Source: Effusibacillus lacus
Lineage (GTDB): Bacteria; Bacillota; Bacilli; Tumebacillales; Effusibacillaceae
Length of the DNA: 35,680 nucleotides
Assembly: GCF_002335525.1 (NCBI RefSeq)
Contig: NZ_BDUF01000109.1
Location: 194,489-230,168 of the forward strand
Direction: 5' to 3'
In this document: positions 23,350-31,831 of the stretch, in pieces
Layout: each line of letters begins with the position of its first letter
How positions within the stretch are numbered: position 1 is the stretch's first letter
Notes under the pieces: generated by a model
Databases searched by the model: none
Seen by the model: the letters and a program-made list of their open reading frames with translations, nothing else
Told to the model about the DNA's origin: nothing
Made by a program: the position numbers and the translations under genes

Positions 23350-25652
23350 GAAGTCACCTCCCCTGCAAAAATGATCACCGGCACCGGCGTGATAAAGTGG
23401 TTGGATGTGGGGTTTGCCAGTTGAATCAGCAAACTGTTTTTGTCATTGGCATAGTCAGACAGCTTCGCTCCTTCAAGCTTCAACGAACTTCCCGCCTTCA
23501 GGTCTTCCCACTGGGAAGTTTTCCGGTTGAACAGTTTGACTTGCAAATTCTTTAGCTCAGGGTGGTTGAGTTTGATCTCCACCCGGTTTACTTTCATCTG
23601 GATGGCAGAGGGTGTCTGAATCTCGTAAGTCATTTGGCCGTTTCGGATAACCGGCAACATGTCGGGTCCCCGGTCGACAATCCCGGACTGGTCTGCCACA
23701 CGTACATCCAACAAGCCGTTTGTGAGCGTGACCTGAACTCCTTTGGCAAAATCAATGGGAAGGTCCTGTCTTACCAGATACAACGCGCCGCGATTGTTCT
23801 CCCCGTCTGTTATGGTAGCCGTGGAAAGCGGATCTTCTGTCCAACCGACAATGGTTGCCCTACCGCTCATAAAAGGCTTGCGGCTCCCTGCATAATCAAG
23901 CAGCTGATAATATCGTTGATTCAATCCATTCGGATCCGCCCCAACCGGCAGCAGTTCCTGGGTGGACGGCCGGTCGTTGTTCATCATGGAACCGGATTGA
24001 TCTTCCAGGGAAATAGTAAGCGACTGACTCTTCCCTACTGGCAGATCCTGAAGCAACAAGACTCTGGAACCCAGCACAAGACGGACGTCACGCAGATTGA
24101 AACGGCTCTTGTTGGTTATGGAACCGATGATCCGGTTGTCAGCCAATTTCATTTGTCCCTCGATGAAACCGGCATCCCTGACCGCTCCTTTTGCTACAGC
24201 CATGCGGATCGTCATATAATCCACATTTTTATAGAGGATGACATTTTTGCCGTTCTCAACCATCCTGCTGATATCAGCCGGTTCACGTCCAATAACATGT
24301 GGATACAGATAAACTCCTTCCGCCGGTTCCACCTTGTAATCCCCGCCTTTTGTTACTACAAAGGAATGGGCCGCTTCCACCTTGGCGAATTTCGGATTGG
24401 CTATTTCCACCACCCCGGCGGCCTGGTTGAATACCCCGGAACCACGGGATTGAAAACCGACCACCAGCACACTTCCTGCCAGCAGAACGGCCAGCGAGGG
24501 AAGAGCCACCCATCCCCATTCCCGTCTGTCCTTTCTGCGAAGGATCAAATAGATGCCGGGGCCGGCTGCGAGCAGGTATGCCAGGAACAGGATGGCAACT
24601 GTCCCGATAGGAGCCAGCTTCAACTGGGGAATATATTCACTTGCATTGACAAGAGCCCATTCTCCCGTGTCCCCGCGCATGGACCTATCAAATTCGACAC
24701 TGTCCATGCCGAGCAGGTTGCGCCAAAGTTCCGTATTTCCGTTCCAGGAAGCCAGCGGTTCCGTTTCCAGATCATAAAGAGCCTGAATGATTCGGCCGGT
24801 TCCAAATTTCTTCTCGACGACAAGCGGAAGCTCATTGTGCTTAAGGAGTGCCCTGCCGTCTATAGTCTGTACGGTCGCCACCGAAAGTTCCCCTGTAAGC
24901 GGTTGCCCTTTTGCAAACTGATTCATGACGGTCAGATTGAGGCTTGATTGCCCATTGATCTTGGCCGGCAGCAATTCCTTCAAGAGACCTGCATCTCCTG
25001 AAAAATTCGGCTTGGTGCCAACAACCAGGGTCCCTCCCAATTCCACCCATTTGCGGATTTCGTCAGCCTGTTTTGCCTGAAGGTTTGCGGCAGAGAGGTC
25101 ATTGACCACCAGCAGGTCGACGCTTTCCATGCCCGTTGCCGAGACGATGTCTGACTCATTGAGGGGGCGGACAATGGTGGTTCCTGAAGAAGGAGCCGTC
25201 TGTTGGACCAAGAAAGAAAACAGATTCTTTCCGCCGATTGTCGCGGTCAATGTCCCCACCATGGCATTCGGCCGCAGAAACTGTTTCTGCAGCTCTTTGC
25301 CATCTTGCATAACGACTGCCATGGTTTCCGGATTGATGGCTGTTCCCGGCACTTCCAGCACAACGGAGGCCGACTGTCCGGAAGCAACTGAAATTGGTTG
25401 TTCAAACATCCCGGATTTCAAGCTTCTGTGCGTCAAGCGAACGGTTCCTTGCAAGTCCGGTCCGTTGTTCGTTACGGATACTTTGACCTGTGTCCATCTG
25501 TTTTGCTTATAATAGTTGTCGACTCCCACTTCAGCAGTAAGGATCAGCGTATCCGTTTCGCCTGCGGCTGTCGCGGGATTGGCCCCAAACAACGAGGCGA
25601 TTCCTACCATTATGACCAATGCGGCCATGCGCAACGTTTTCATATTTCTCAT
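23346..25652 (-). CDS. Large exported membrane protein of the ABC cassette (768 residues)
   Basis: I do not recognise a named family. It has a signal peptide (residues 1-30, ending NPATAAG), an N-terminal beta-rich domain (about 35-110, WTQVKVSVTNNGPDLQGTV) like CARDB or other extracellular sandwiches, and a glutamine-amidotransferase-like segment (about 165-300) with VDLLVVNDL, IRKWVELGGTLVVGT and FGTGRIIQALYDLET. This layout recalls auxiliary proteins of gliding-type ABC systems (GldG-like). Two transmembrane helices at about 345-368 and 378-402 (IGTVAILFLAYLLAAGPG; ALPSLAVLLAGSVLVVG) frame a short basic loop (RRKDRREW). The long C-terminal half is beta-rich and extracellular. The ATG at 25652 follows GGAGG. 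Function as partner of the ABC pair is inferred from gene overlap. Confidence 0.8.
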   Translation of the reverse strand: MRNMKTLRMAALVIMVGIASLFGANPATAAGETDTLILTAEVGVDNYYKQNRWTQVKVSVTNNGPDLQGTVRLTHRSLKSGMFEQPISVASGQSASVVLEVPGTAINPETMAVVMQDGKELQKQFLRPNAMVGTLTATIGGKNLFSFLVQQTAPSSGTTIVRPLNESDIVSATGMESVDLLVVNDLSAANLQAKQADEIRKWVELGGTLVVGTKPNFSGDAGLLKELLPAKINGQSSLNLTVMNQFAKGQPLTGELSVATVQTIDGRALLKHNELPLVVEKKFGTGRIIQALYDLETEPLASWNGNTELWRNLLGMDSVEFDRSMRGDTGEWALVNASEYIPQLKLAPIGTVAILFLAYLLAAGPGIYLILRRKDRREWGWVALPSLAVLLAGSVLVVGFQSRGSGVFNQAAGVVEIANPKFAKVEAAHSFVVTKGGDYKVEPAEGVYLYPHVIGREPADISRMVENGKNVILYKNVDYMTIRMAVAKGAVRDAGFIEGQMKLADNRIIGSITNKSRFNLRDVRLVLGSRVLLLQDLPVGKSQSLTISLEDQSGSMMNNDRPSTQELLPVGADPNGLNQRYYQLLDYAGSRKPFMSGRATIVGWTEDPLSTATITDGENNRGALYLVRQDLPIDFAKGVQVTLTNGLLDVRVADQSGIVDRGPDMLPVIRNGQMTYEIQTPSAIQMKVNRVEIKLNHPELKNLQVKLFNRKTSQWEDLKAGSSLKLEGAKLSDYANDKNSLLIQLANPTSNHFITPVPVIIFAGEVTS

Positions 25653-25670
25653 CCCAGTCCTCCGAGCCGA

Positions 25671-26795
25671 TTATTTGTACATCAGATCCAATTGCTGGAT
25701 ATTTAAGGCACCAGACGGCTCAACCCGCCGTACAAAAAAAATGCTGTTCCCATTCCCGGACCATACAGGTCTGGCATCCGTTTCCGTGTTGATCGACACC
25801 ATGGATAACCGGGTGTTGCCGCTTCCTGACACATCCATCACCCAGATCTCCGATTTTGGACTCACATATGCGATGTACTGACCGTTTTGAGACCAGGCCG
25901 GCATTCTGCCCTCGGCCAATTTTTCCTCGCCGGTTCCGTTCCTGATTACCGTCATGATGTGTCGTTTGCTGTTTGGTCCAGTACCGTATGAACGGGAGAA
26001 TGTCAACTGCTTCCCATCCGGCGACCACGCGGGCTCAAGTGCATGATCGATGACTTTCTCCGCCTCGGAACCATCTGTCTTCATGACCCACAACTCTCCG
26101 TCTTCATGTGACTTTCCATCCGCCTGCAGCTTGGTTCTAATGAATGCCAGATAGTTGCCGTCTCTGGAATAGGCGGGCTGAATGTCGGCAAATCCCGGTG
26201 GCGGAAAAGTAAGGGCCCGCAGCTCACGGGTGCGGAGCGATACCGTAGCGATTGTAGCCCGATCCTGAGCACGAACGCTGATTGCAATCATGGATCCATC
26301 CGGGGCAAAAGACGGGTCCCGGTAACTGCCGCCTGAAGGAGGCGAAAGAAGCTCCTGGCTGGATCCGCTGCTCAACCCGTGTATCCAAATGGTGTTATTT
26401 CGCTCATAAGCCATAAACCGCATGTCGCTTGATACAGATGGGGATGGCATCGTTGATGAATCAGCATTGAGAGTCAGCAATTGACGCTGTTGAATTACGT
26501 CTACATTTTTCACCTGTGACTCGCCGGGTCCTGCTGACAGGTTGTAAGCCAGAATACCCAACAATACAACCCCCGCTGTCACTGCGGGACCCAGTTTCCA
26601 CAGCTGCTTCCGCTGATTGTCCGGGTCCGGGGAGCGGGGCCGGTCACCGGCAGCCTCTGCGATTTCGGTCAACAACTGCTTTCGAAGTTTCGCCCTCAGC
26701 AGCTCATTGGTATGGATCGATTCCCTGAGGGATGACAAGTCTTTGGCCAATTGCGGCGGAAGAACATGATCCTGATCCCACGGTTCGTTATTCAT
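25671..26795 (-). CDS. Membrane-anchored PD40 beta-propeller protein, candidate anti-sigma factor
   Basis: This 374-residue protein has an acidic to basic cytoplasmic N-terminus (about 1-58), one transmembrane helix at about 63-80 (LGPAVTAGVVLLGILAYNL) and an extracellular TolB-like propeller of about six PD40 blades. Blade motifs include SFAPDGSMIAISV, AYSRDGNYLAFIR, AWSPDGKQLTFSR, AWSQNGQYIAYVS and VWSGNGNSIFFVR. The ATG at 26795 has AAAGGAGGG upstream and lies inside the end of the sigma factor gene (eight-base overlap). The order sigma factor then single-pass protein, with coupled translation, is that of ECF sigma/anti-sigma pairs. The N-terminus has no zinc-type H-x3-C-x2-C anti-sigma motif, so the anti-sigma role is inference. 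Confidence 0.85.
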   Translation of the reverse strand: MNNEPWDQDHVLPPQLAKDLSSLRESIHTNELLRAKLRKQLLTEIAEAAGDRPRSPDPDNQRKQLWKLGPAVTAGVVLLGILAYNLSAGPGESQVKNVDVIQQRQLLTLNADSSTMPSPSVSSDMRFMAYERNNTIWIHGLSSGSSQELLSPPSGGSYRDPSFAPDGSMIAISVRAQDRATIATVSLRTRELRALTFPPPGFADIQPAYSRDGNYLAFIRTKLQADGKSHEDGELWVMKTDGSEAEKVIDHALEPAWSPDGKQLTFSRSYGTGPNSKRHIMTVIRNGTGEEKLAEGRMPAWSQNGQYIAYVSPKSEIWVMDVSGSGNTRLSMVSINTETDARPVWSGNGNSIFFVRRVEPSGALNIQQLDLMYK

Positions 26796-27384
26796 CGCGC
26801 TCCCTCCTTTCTTCGTCCTCATACATTTCTCGAAGTTTGCGAATTGCCCTGTACAGCAGCGTTTTTACAGCCCCTTCCGATTTGTCGAGAACGGTGGCGA
26901 TTTCGCTGATCTTCAGTTCGGCGATATACTTCATCGAAACCACATCCCGGTACTCATCCGGCAATTGTTCCAGCATCTGGTGCAAAGTTCTGGTGTTTTC
27001 GTTCACCATAAGCGCCTCTTCCGTCTGCCATTTGCCGTCCGATATTTCACCGTCCAGCTCCTGGTCAGCCGTTAAGGTGCGTCCTTTTTTCCTCAGATAG
27101 TCCACGTAAGCGTTTTGCGCCACCCGAAAAATCCACGGCCCGAAATGCCCGGAAACCCCATCCCGGCGACAGGCTTCAAAGGCTTTGGTAAATACAACCG
27201 CCGTTACGTCGTCCGCGTCCCAATAGTTTCCGATCCGGTACCGCAAATACCGGTTCACCTTGTCAAAGTATTCGTCGTACAAAGACGCAAACTGTTCCGA
27301 TGGGTCGGGAGGGAGCTGGTTCGCTTCAACGATTCCTTCCTCCTTGCCTGTCGACGCCCATCGTTTCTTTCTGCCGGAGAACAA
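26788..27384 (-). CDS. ECF-type RNA polymerase sigma factor
   Basis: This 198-residue protein has a sigma-2 domain (about 30-100: SLYDEYFDKVNRYLRYRIG, DADDVTAVVFTKAFEAC, GPWIFRVAQNAYVDYLRKKG) and a sigma-4 domain (about 135-190: LEQLPDEYRDVVSMKYIAE, KISEIATVLDKSEGAVKTLL). No sigma-3 region lies between, as in ECF factors. The start is taken as TTG at 27384 because GAGGAGGG is six bases upstream, and an ECF-like promoter would start transcription only a few bases before the alternative ATG at 27408. It overlaps the propeller gene by eight bases. It probably directs its own operon in response to an envelope signal; this is inferred from the promoter and layout. Confidence 0.92.
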   Translation of the reverse strand: MFSGRKKRWASTGKEEGIVEANQLPPDPSEQFASLYDEYFDKVNRYLRYRIGNYWDADDVTAVVFTKAFEACRRDGVSGHFGPWIFRVAQNAYVDYLRKKGRTLTADQELDGEISDGKWQTEEALMVNENTRTLHQMLEQLPDEYRDVVSMKYIAELKISEIATVLDKSEGAVKTLLYRAIRKLREMYEDEERRERDE

Positions 27385-27417
27385 CCGGATCCCTCCTCTC
27401 GCCTTCATCCTGTAAAA

Positions 27418-27446
27418 CGCACGACACCGGAAATAGTCACAGGTTC
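27418..27446 (-). promoter_or_regulatory. ECF-type promoter upstream of the sigma factor gene
   Basis: On the minus strand GAACCT (27441-27446), a 17-base spacer and CGTGCG (27418-27423) follow the ECF pattern of an AAC-containing -35 and a CGT -10. The expected start site is near 27411. It suggests that the sigma factor controls its own cassette. Confidence 0.5.
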
Positions 27447-27470
27447 TATGAAAAAATTTTTTCGGCCATT

Positions 27471-27490
27471 AAAAAAAGGTGCTGAGCACC
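27471..27490 (-). terminator. Terminator of the bkd-lipA operon
   Basis: On the minus strand GGTGC-TCA-GCACC (27478-27490) followed by seven T. It lies about 80 bases after the lipA stop and upstream of the ECF promoter. A second CG-rich hairpin without T-run (27541-27566) lies between. Confidence 0.8.
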
Positions 27491-27572
27491 CTTCAATCAT
27501 AAAGCATATTTGCACATTGGGGTCTGCCAAATAAGTACGCCCCCGCCGAACCGAATCGGCAAGGGGCTCCGA

Positions 27573-28487
27573 TTATTTGACGATAGCTTCCGCCTGTTGC
27601 ACCTGTTCGTGGGCATGGTAGGAACTGCGCACCAAAGGGCCTGACTCCACATGTTTGAAGCCCCGCTTCATCCCTTCTTCCTTCAGGGCCGCAAACTCCT
27701 CGGGAGTCCAGAACCGGACCACCGGCAGGTGCTTCTTCGTCGGCTGCAAATACTGGCCGATGGTCATGATGTCACAATCAACTGCCCGCAGATCGTCCAT
27801 TGTCTGCAAGACCTCTTCATATGTTTCCCCAACGCCAAGCATGATGCTGGACTTGGTGGGAATGTCGGGCTGCATTTCCTTGGCTCTGCGAAGCAGTTCC
27901 AAAGAGCGGTCATACTTGGCTTTGGAACGGACTTTGTCAGACAAGCGCCGAACCGTCTCGATGTTGTGATTCAATATGTCGGGCCGCTCATCCATTACGA
28001 CCTTCAGGGCATCCCAGTTTGCCTGGAAATCGGGAATCAGCACTTCCACCGAACACAAGGGACGCTTCTCTCTGATGGCGCGAATCGTTGCGGCAAAGAT
28101 TGACGCACCGCCATCCAGCAGGTCATCCCGGGCCACCGACGTGACAACTGCATGCTGCAGCCCCATAATCTCCACCGATTCGGCAACCCGTTGCGGTTCC
28201 TCCCAGTCGAGTTCCGTGGGCAGGCCGGAGGTAACCGCACAAAACCGGCAGGCCCGGGTGCAGACGGAACCGAGTATCATAAAGGTCGCTGTCCGGTTTG
28301 CCCAGCATTCGAAAAGATTGGGGCATCGCGCTTCTTCACAGACGGTGTGAAGCCGGTTCCCCCGCATCAGCTTCTTCAGTTCGGAAAAGTTCTCATTTGT
28401 ACTGAGCTTGATCTTCAGCCAATCGGGACGGCGAAGAGGTTTGTTCGACGCAGGTTCCGGGTCGTTCAAAATGTTGAGCTCTTCCAT
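27573..28487 (-). CDS. lipA: Lipoyl synthase
   Basis: This 304-residue radical SAM enzyme inserts two sulfurs into octanoyl groups on E2 and GcvH proteins, making lipoyl cofactors. Both clusters are visible: the auxiliary one in [12 protein letters not shown] (Cys, Cys, Cys) and the radical SAM one in [10 protein letters not shown]. The Arg-Ser-Ser-Tyr end that closes the auxiliary site is present ([10 protein letters not shown]). The ATG at 28487 is chosen because GGAGG lies eight bases upstream; a GTG three codons earlier abuts this site. It lies 37 bases after bkdB, so it is co-transcribed with the lipoate-dependent dehydrogenase complex it serves. This placement differs from Bacillus subtilis. 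Confidence 0.96.
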   Translation of the reverse strand: MEELNILNDPEPASNKPLRRPDWLKIKLSTNENFSELKKLMRGNRLHTVCEEARCPNLFECWANRTATFMILGSVCTRACRFCAVTSGLPTELDWEEPQRVAESVEIMGLQHAVVTSVARDDLLDGGASIFAATIRAIREKRPLCSVEVLIPDFQANWDALKVVMDERPDILNHNIETVRRLSDKVRSKAKYDRSLELLRRAKEMQPDIPTKSSIMLGVGETYEEVLQTMDDLRAVDCDIMTIGQYLQPTKKHLPVVRFWTPEEFAALKEEGMKRGFKHVESGPLVRSSYHAHEQVQQAEAIVK

Positions 28488-28524
28488 TATTGACACCTCC
28501 GTAGAGTCCCGTGGCCGACTGCTG

Positions 28525-29775
28525 CTAGTACAGATTCACACTGCTTCCGTCAAAGGATTCCAGACGCTGCTTGACAGCGGCCAGGAAATTGCCGCAAACC
28601 AGCCCATCCAGCACTCTATGGTCGAATGACAGACACAGGTTCATCATGGAACGGATGGCAATGGCATCGTTCTCCTCCAGCACGACGGGACGTTTCACTA
28701 TTGATTCCATAGACAAAATAGCCGCTTGGGGCGAATTGATGATCGGCTGGGACAGAATGGACCCAAAAGCCCCTGTGTTGTTCACGGTAAACGTACCGCC
28801 CGATATGTCATCCGGCGTCAGTTTGCCTGCCCGGGCTTTCCTTGCCAGATCATGGATTGCTTGGGCAAGCCCCAGAATCGACATCCGGTCTGCATCCTTG
28901 ATTACGGGTACAAACAGGGCATCGTCCGTTGCCACCGCAATCGAGATGTTGATTCGTTTCTTAATGATAATCTTATCGCCGGCCCATGTCGAGTTCAAGA
29001 TTGGAAATTCTTTCAGAGATTCCACTACCGCCTTGATGAAGAACGGCAGGAAGGTGAGGGAAATTCCTTCTTTCTGCCTGAAGGAATCCTTCACCGCTTC
29101 CCGGTATTTGACCAGGTTGGTAACATCGGCTTCCACAATGGTCCAGGCATGGGGTGCCGTATACTTGCTTTCCGCCATTCGTTTGGCAATGGTTTGGCGA
29201 ACCGGAGTTACAGGCACTTCCAGATCTCCATTGTCAAGAGTTTGTGCATTCGCCGCCAAATTCAAACTTGCCGGAACCACTTGATCCACGACAGGCGGTT
29301 CTTGAACTTGCGATGGTGCTTGAACTTGAGGTAATTTTTGAACATGGCTGCCAGAAATATGGGCCAGTACGTCTTTGCGGGTGATGCGTCCGCCGGCTCC
29401 AGTGCCTTTGATTAAGGACGGGTTCAAATTGTGCTCTTGCAGCAAATGCATGACAGCCGGCGAAAAACGGACCCGCCCGGGAGAAACCGGGATCACCGGC
29501 TTTTCCGTCGGACTTGAAACTGTTGGTTCCGTTCCTGTTCCCGCTTCTTCAATTACGGCAATAACGGTGCCAACGGGGACAGTTTCCCCTTCCCCAACCA
29601 AAACTTTTGCCATTACCCCCTCAAAGTCGGATGGTACTTCGGCGTTCACCTTATCGGTAATCACTTCACAAATCGGATCGTATTTATTGATCTTGTCGCC
29701 GGGACCTTTGAGCCACTTGGCGATCGTTCCTTCCGTCACGGATTCGCCAAGCTGGGGCATCTTGATCTCTGCCAT
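28525..29775 (-). CDS. bkdB: Branched-chain 2-oxoacid dehydrogenase E2 (dihydrolipoyl acyltransferase)
   Basis: This 416-residue E2 transfers the acyl group from lipoamide to CoA and forms the core of the complex. The lipoyl domain covers residues 1-77, with lipoylated Lys42 in [10 protein letters not shown]. The peripheral subunit-binding domain is at about 105-140 ([36 protein letters not shown]). A Pro/Gln/Val-rich linker follows, then the catalytic domain from about 190, ending with the DHRVLDG site (His386, Asp390). The ATG at 29775 has GGGAGGG upstream. Its place after E1 genes in an operon with bcd and bkdR argues for branched-chain rather than pyruvate substrates. Confidence 0.94.
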   Translation of the reverse strand: MAEIKMPQLGESVTEGTIAKWLKGPGDKINKYDPICEVITDKVNAEVPSDFEGVMAKVLVGEGETVPVGTVIAVIEEAGTGTEPTVSSPTEKPVIPVSPGRVRFSPAVMHLLQEHNLNPSLIKGTGAGGRITRKDVLAHISGSHVQKLPQVQAPSQVQEPPVVDQVVPASLNLAANAQTLDNGDLEVPVTPVRQTIAKRMAESKYTAPHAWTIVEADVTNLVKYREAVKDSFRQKEGISLTFLPFFIKAVVESLKEFPILNSTWAGDKIIIKKRINISIAVATDDALFVPVIKDADRMSILGLAQAIHDLARKARAGKLTPDDISGGTFTVNNTGAFGSILSQPIINSPQAAILSMESIVKRPVVLEENDAIAIRSMMNLCLSFDHRVLDGLVCGNFLAAVKQRLESFDGSSVNLY

Positions 29776-29816
29776 GCCGTACCCTCCCTCTCACAGGATG
29801 ATTATCTCCGATCAAC

Positions 29817-30800
29817 TTAGAATTCTGCCAATTTTCGCATGGCATCCGCAATCTTGGCGGGATTCAACAGATAGAACTTCTCCAACGGCGGGCTGTATGG
29901 CATCGCCGGAATCTCGGGACCGCACAAGCGCTGAATCGGGGCATCCAGATCGAACAACGCTTCTTCCGATATCATGGCTGACACTTCGGCACCTATGCCG
30001 CCAAATTTGTTATCCTCGTGAACAATCAGCACTTTCCCCGTTTTTCTGGCCGCAGCAAGAATGGTTTCCACATCCAGTGGCTTGAGACTTACCAGATCGA
30101 CCACATGCACGGAGATTCCTTCCTGTGCAAGCTGCTCTGCTGCTTCCAAACAGAAATGAACCATTAACCCGTAGGTGATGACGGTAATATCCGTACCTTC
30201 CCGCTTCACATTCGCTTTTCCGATGGGAAGCACATAATCGTCTTCCGGAACTTCCCCTTTAATCAAACGATAGCAGCGTTTGTGTTCAAAGAACAGAACG
30301 GGATCCTCATCGCGAATTGCTGCCTTCAACAGTCCCTTTGCTTCATAGGGAGTGGAAGGAGCCACAATCTTAAGTCCCGGTACATGGTGAAAAAGTGCCT
30401 CCACGCTTTGGGAATGGTAAAGTGCTCCATGCACACCGCCGCCATACGGGGCCCGAATGGTGATGGGACATGTCCAGTCGCCATTGGAGCGGTAGCGAAT
30501 CCGGGCCGCCTCCGATACGATCTGGTTGTAGGCGGGCATAATAAAATCGGCAAACTGAATTTCGGCAATCGGGCGCATGCCCACCATGGCGGCACCCACC
30601 GCGACACCGACAATCGCCGACTCGGCCAGCGGTGTATCCATAATCCGTTGTTCGCCAAATTTCTCAATCAAACCGGCGGTTGCCCGAAACACGCCCCCGC
30701 GGACTCCAACGTCTTCGCCCAGGACAAACACCCGCAGGTCTTTCTCCATTTCTTCCGCCATCGCATCCGTTATCGCTTCAATATACGTCTTGATCGCCAC
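29817..30800 (-). CDS. bkdAB: Branched-chain 2-oxoacid dehydrogenase E1 beta subunit
   Basis: This 327-residue protein is the beta half of the thiamine-diphosphate E1 component that decarboxylates 2-oxoisovalerate, 2-oxoisocaproate and 3-methyl-2-oxovalerate. Typical segments are FVLGEDVGVRGGVFRATAGL, RIMDTPLAESAIVGVAVGAA, IQFADFIMPAYNQIVSEAAR, RAPYGGGVHGALYHSQS and VDLVSLKPLD. The early Glu in LGEDVG is the one that activates thiamine diphosphate. The ATG at 30800 follows GGGGG. It begins 14 bases after the alpha subunit gene and ends 41 bases before E2. The sequence GVRGGVFRAT and the operon fit the branched-chain group. Confidence 0.95.
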   Translation of the reverse strand: MAIKTYIEAITDAMAEEMEKDLRVFVLGEDVGVRGGVFRATAGLIEKFGEQRIMDTPLAESAIVGVAVGAAMVGMRPIAEIQFADFIMPAYNQIVSEAARIRYRSNGDWTCPITIRAPYGGGVHGALYHSQSVEALFHHVPGLKIVAPSTPYEAKGLLKAAIRDEDPVLFFEHKRCYRLIKGEVPEDDYVLPIGKANVKREGTDITVITYGLMVHFCLEAAEQLAQEGISVHVVDLVSLKPLDVETILAAARKTGKVLIVHEDNKFGGIGAEVSAMISEEALFDLDAPIQRLCGPEIPAMPYSPPLEKFYLLNPAKIADAMRKLAEF

Positions 30801-30814
30801 GTTCCCGTTCCCCC

Positions 30815-31801
30815 TTAGTCGGCGTACACATGCAGCAGCGCGCTTTCCGGTTCGGCATAAGGCGCTTTTTCCGCCGCTTCCGTCGCTTCGTTCACTTCTT
30901 TCATCACGCGCTCCTCGAACTGTTGGGCCAGTTCTTCCGTCAGGAATCCTTGCTGCATCAGGTACTCCCTGAACTTCAGGATCGGGTCTCTCTTCTTCGC
31001 CTCTTCCACTTCTTCCCGCGAACGGTAGCTGCGGTCGTCATCGTCGGAGGAATGCGGAACCAAACGATAGGTCTTGGCTTCAATCAAAGTGGGCCCCTCC
31101 CCTCTGACGGCACGTTCCCGCGCTTCCTTGAACACCCGATAGACTTCCAGCACGTCGTTTCCGTCAACGATTACGCCGGGCATTCCGTACCCCAAAGCAC
31201 GATCAGCCACATTTTCACAGGCCAACTGCTTGCTGATCGGAACGGAAATGGCGTATTTGTTGTTCTCCACGTAAAAGATTACCGGCAGCTTGTGAACACC
31301 CGCAAAGTTGCACGCCTCGTGAAAATCCCCCTGGTTGGTTGAGCCTTCGCCAAGGGAAGTAAATGCCACTGTTTGCTCCCCGCGCATTTTGGCCGCAAGG
31401 GCAATCCCCACCGCATGGGGAACCTGTGTCGCCACTGGGGAGGACCCCGTTACAATGCGGTATTTTTTTCCGCCGAAATGTCCCGGCATTTGCCGCCCGC
31501 CCGAATTGGGATCTTCAGGTTTGGCAAAAGCGGCCATCATCGTGTCCCTTGCCGTTTGGCCGAACACCAGAACAACACCTAAATCCCGATAATAAGGACA
31601 AACGTAATCGTTTTGTCTGTCCAAGGCATAAGCGGCTCCAATCTGGGCAGCTTCCTGCCCCTGGCAGGAAATCACAAACGGAACCTTTCCTGCACGGTTC
31701 AGCAGCCACTGGCGCTCATCCAGACGCCGTGCCAGCAGCATGTAAGAATACATCTCCAGCAATTGGTCTTTCGACAGACCTAACTCTTCATGCTTGTTCA
31801 T
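30815..31801 (-). CDS. bkdAA: Branched-chain 2-oxoacid dehydrogenase E1 alpha subunit
   Basis: This 328-residue protein binds thiamine diphosphate and Mg2+ in the motif GEGSTNQGDFHEACNFAGVHKLPVIFYVENN, which is the GDG-like ThDP site of this family (here as G-E-G). Other features are MLLARRLDERQWLLNRAGK, YYRDLGVVLVFG, GGRQMPGHFG and the phosphorylation-loop-like HSSDDDDRSYRSREEV. It pairs with the beta subunit encoded 14 bases downstream. The ATG at 31801 has GGGAGG upstream. It starts 30 bases after the frameshifted lpdV. Confidence 0.95.
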   Translation of the reverse strand: MNKHEELGLSKDQLLEMYSYMLLARRLDERQWLLNRAGKVPFVISCQGQEAAQIGAAYALDRQNDYVCPYYRDLGVVLVFGQTARDTMMAAFAKPEDPNSGGRQMPGHFGGKKYRIVTGSSPVATQVPHAVGIALAAKMRGEQTVAFTSLGEGSTNQGDFHEACNFAGVHKLPVIFYVENNKYAISVPISKQLACENVADRALGYGMPGVIVDGNDVLEVYRVFKEARERAVRGEGPTLIEAKTYRLVPHSSDDDDRSYRSREEVEEAKKRDPILKFREYLMQQGFLTEELAQQFEERVMKEVNEATEAAEKAPYAEPESALLHVYAD

Positions 31802-31831
31802 ATTTCTGCCTCCCTCACGGAGTTAAGTTCT

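Noticed and set aside
27541-27566. CG-rich hairpin just after lipA as a second terminator
   Set aside because: The stem is good, but no T-run follows; the hairpin at 27478-27490 with seven T is the more likely terminator.
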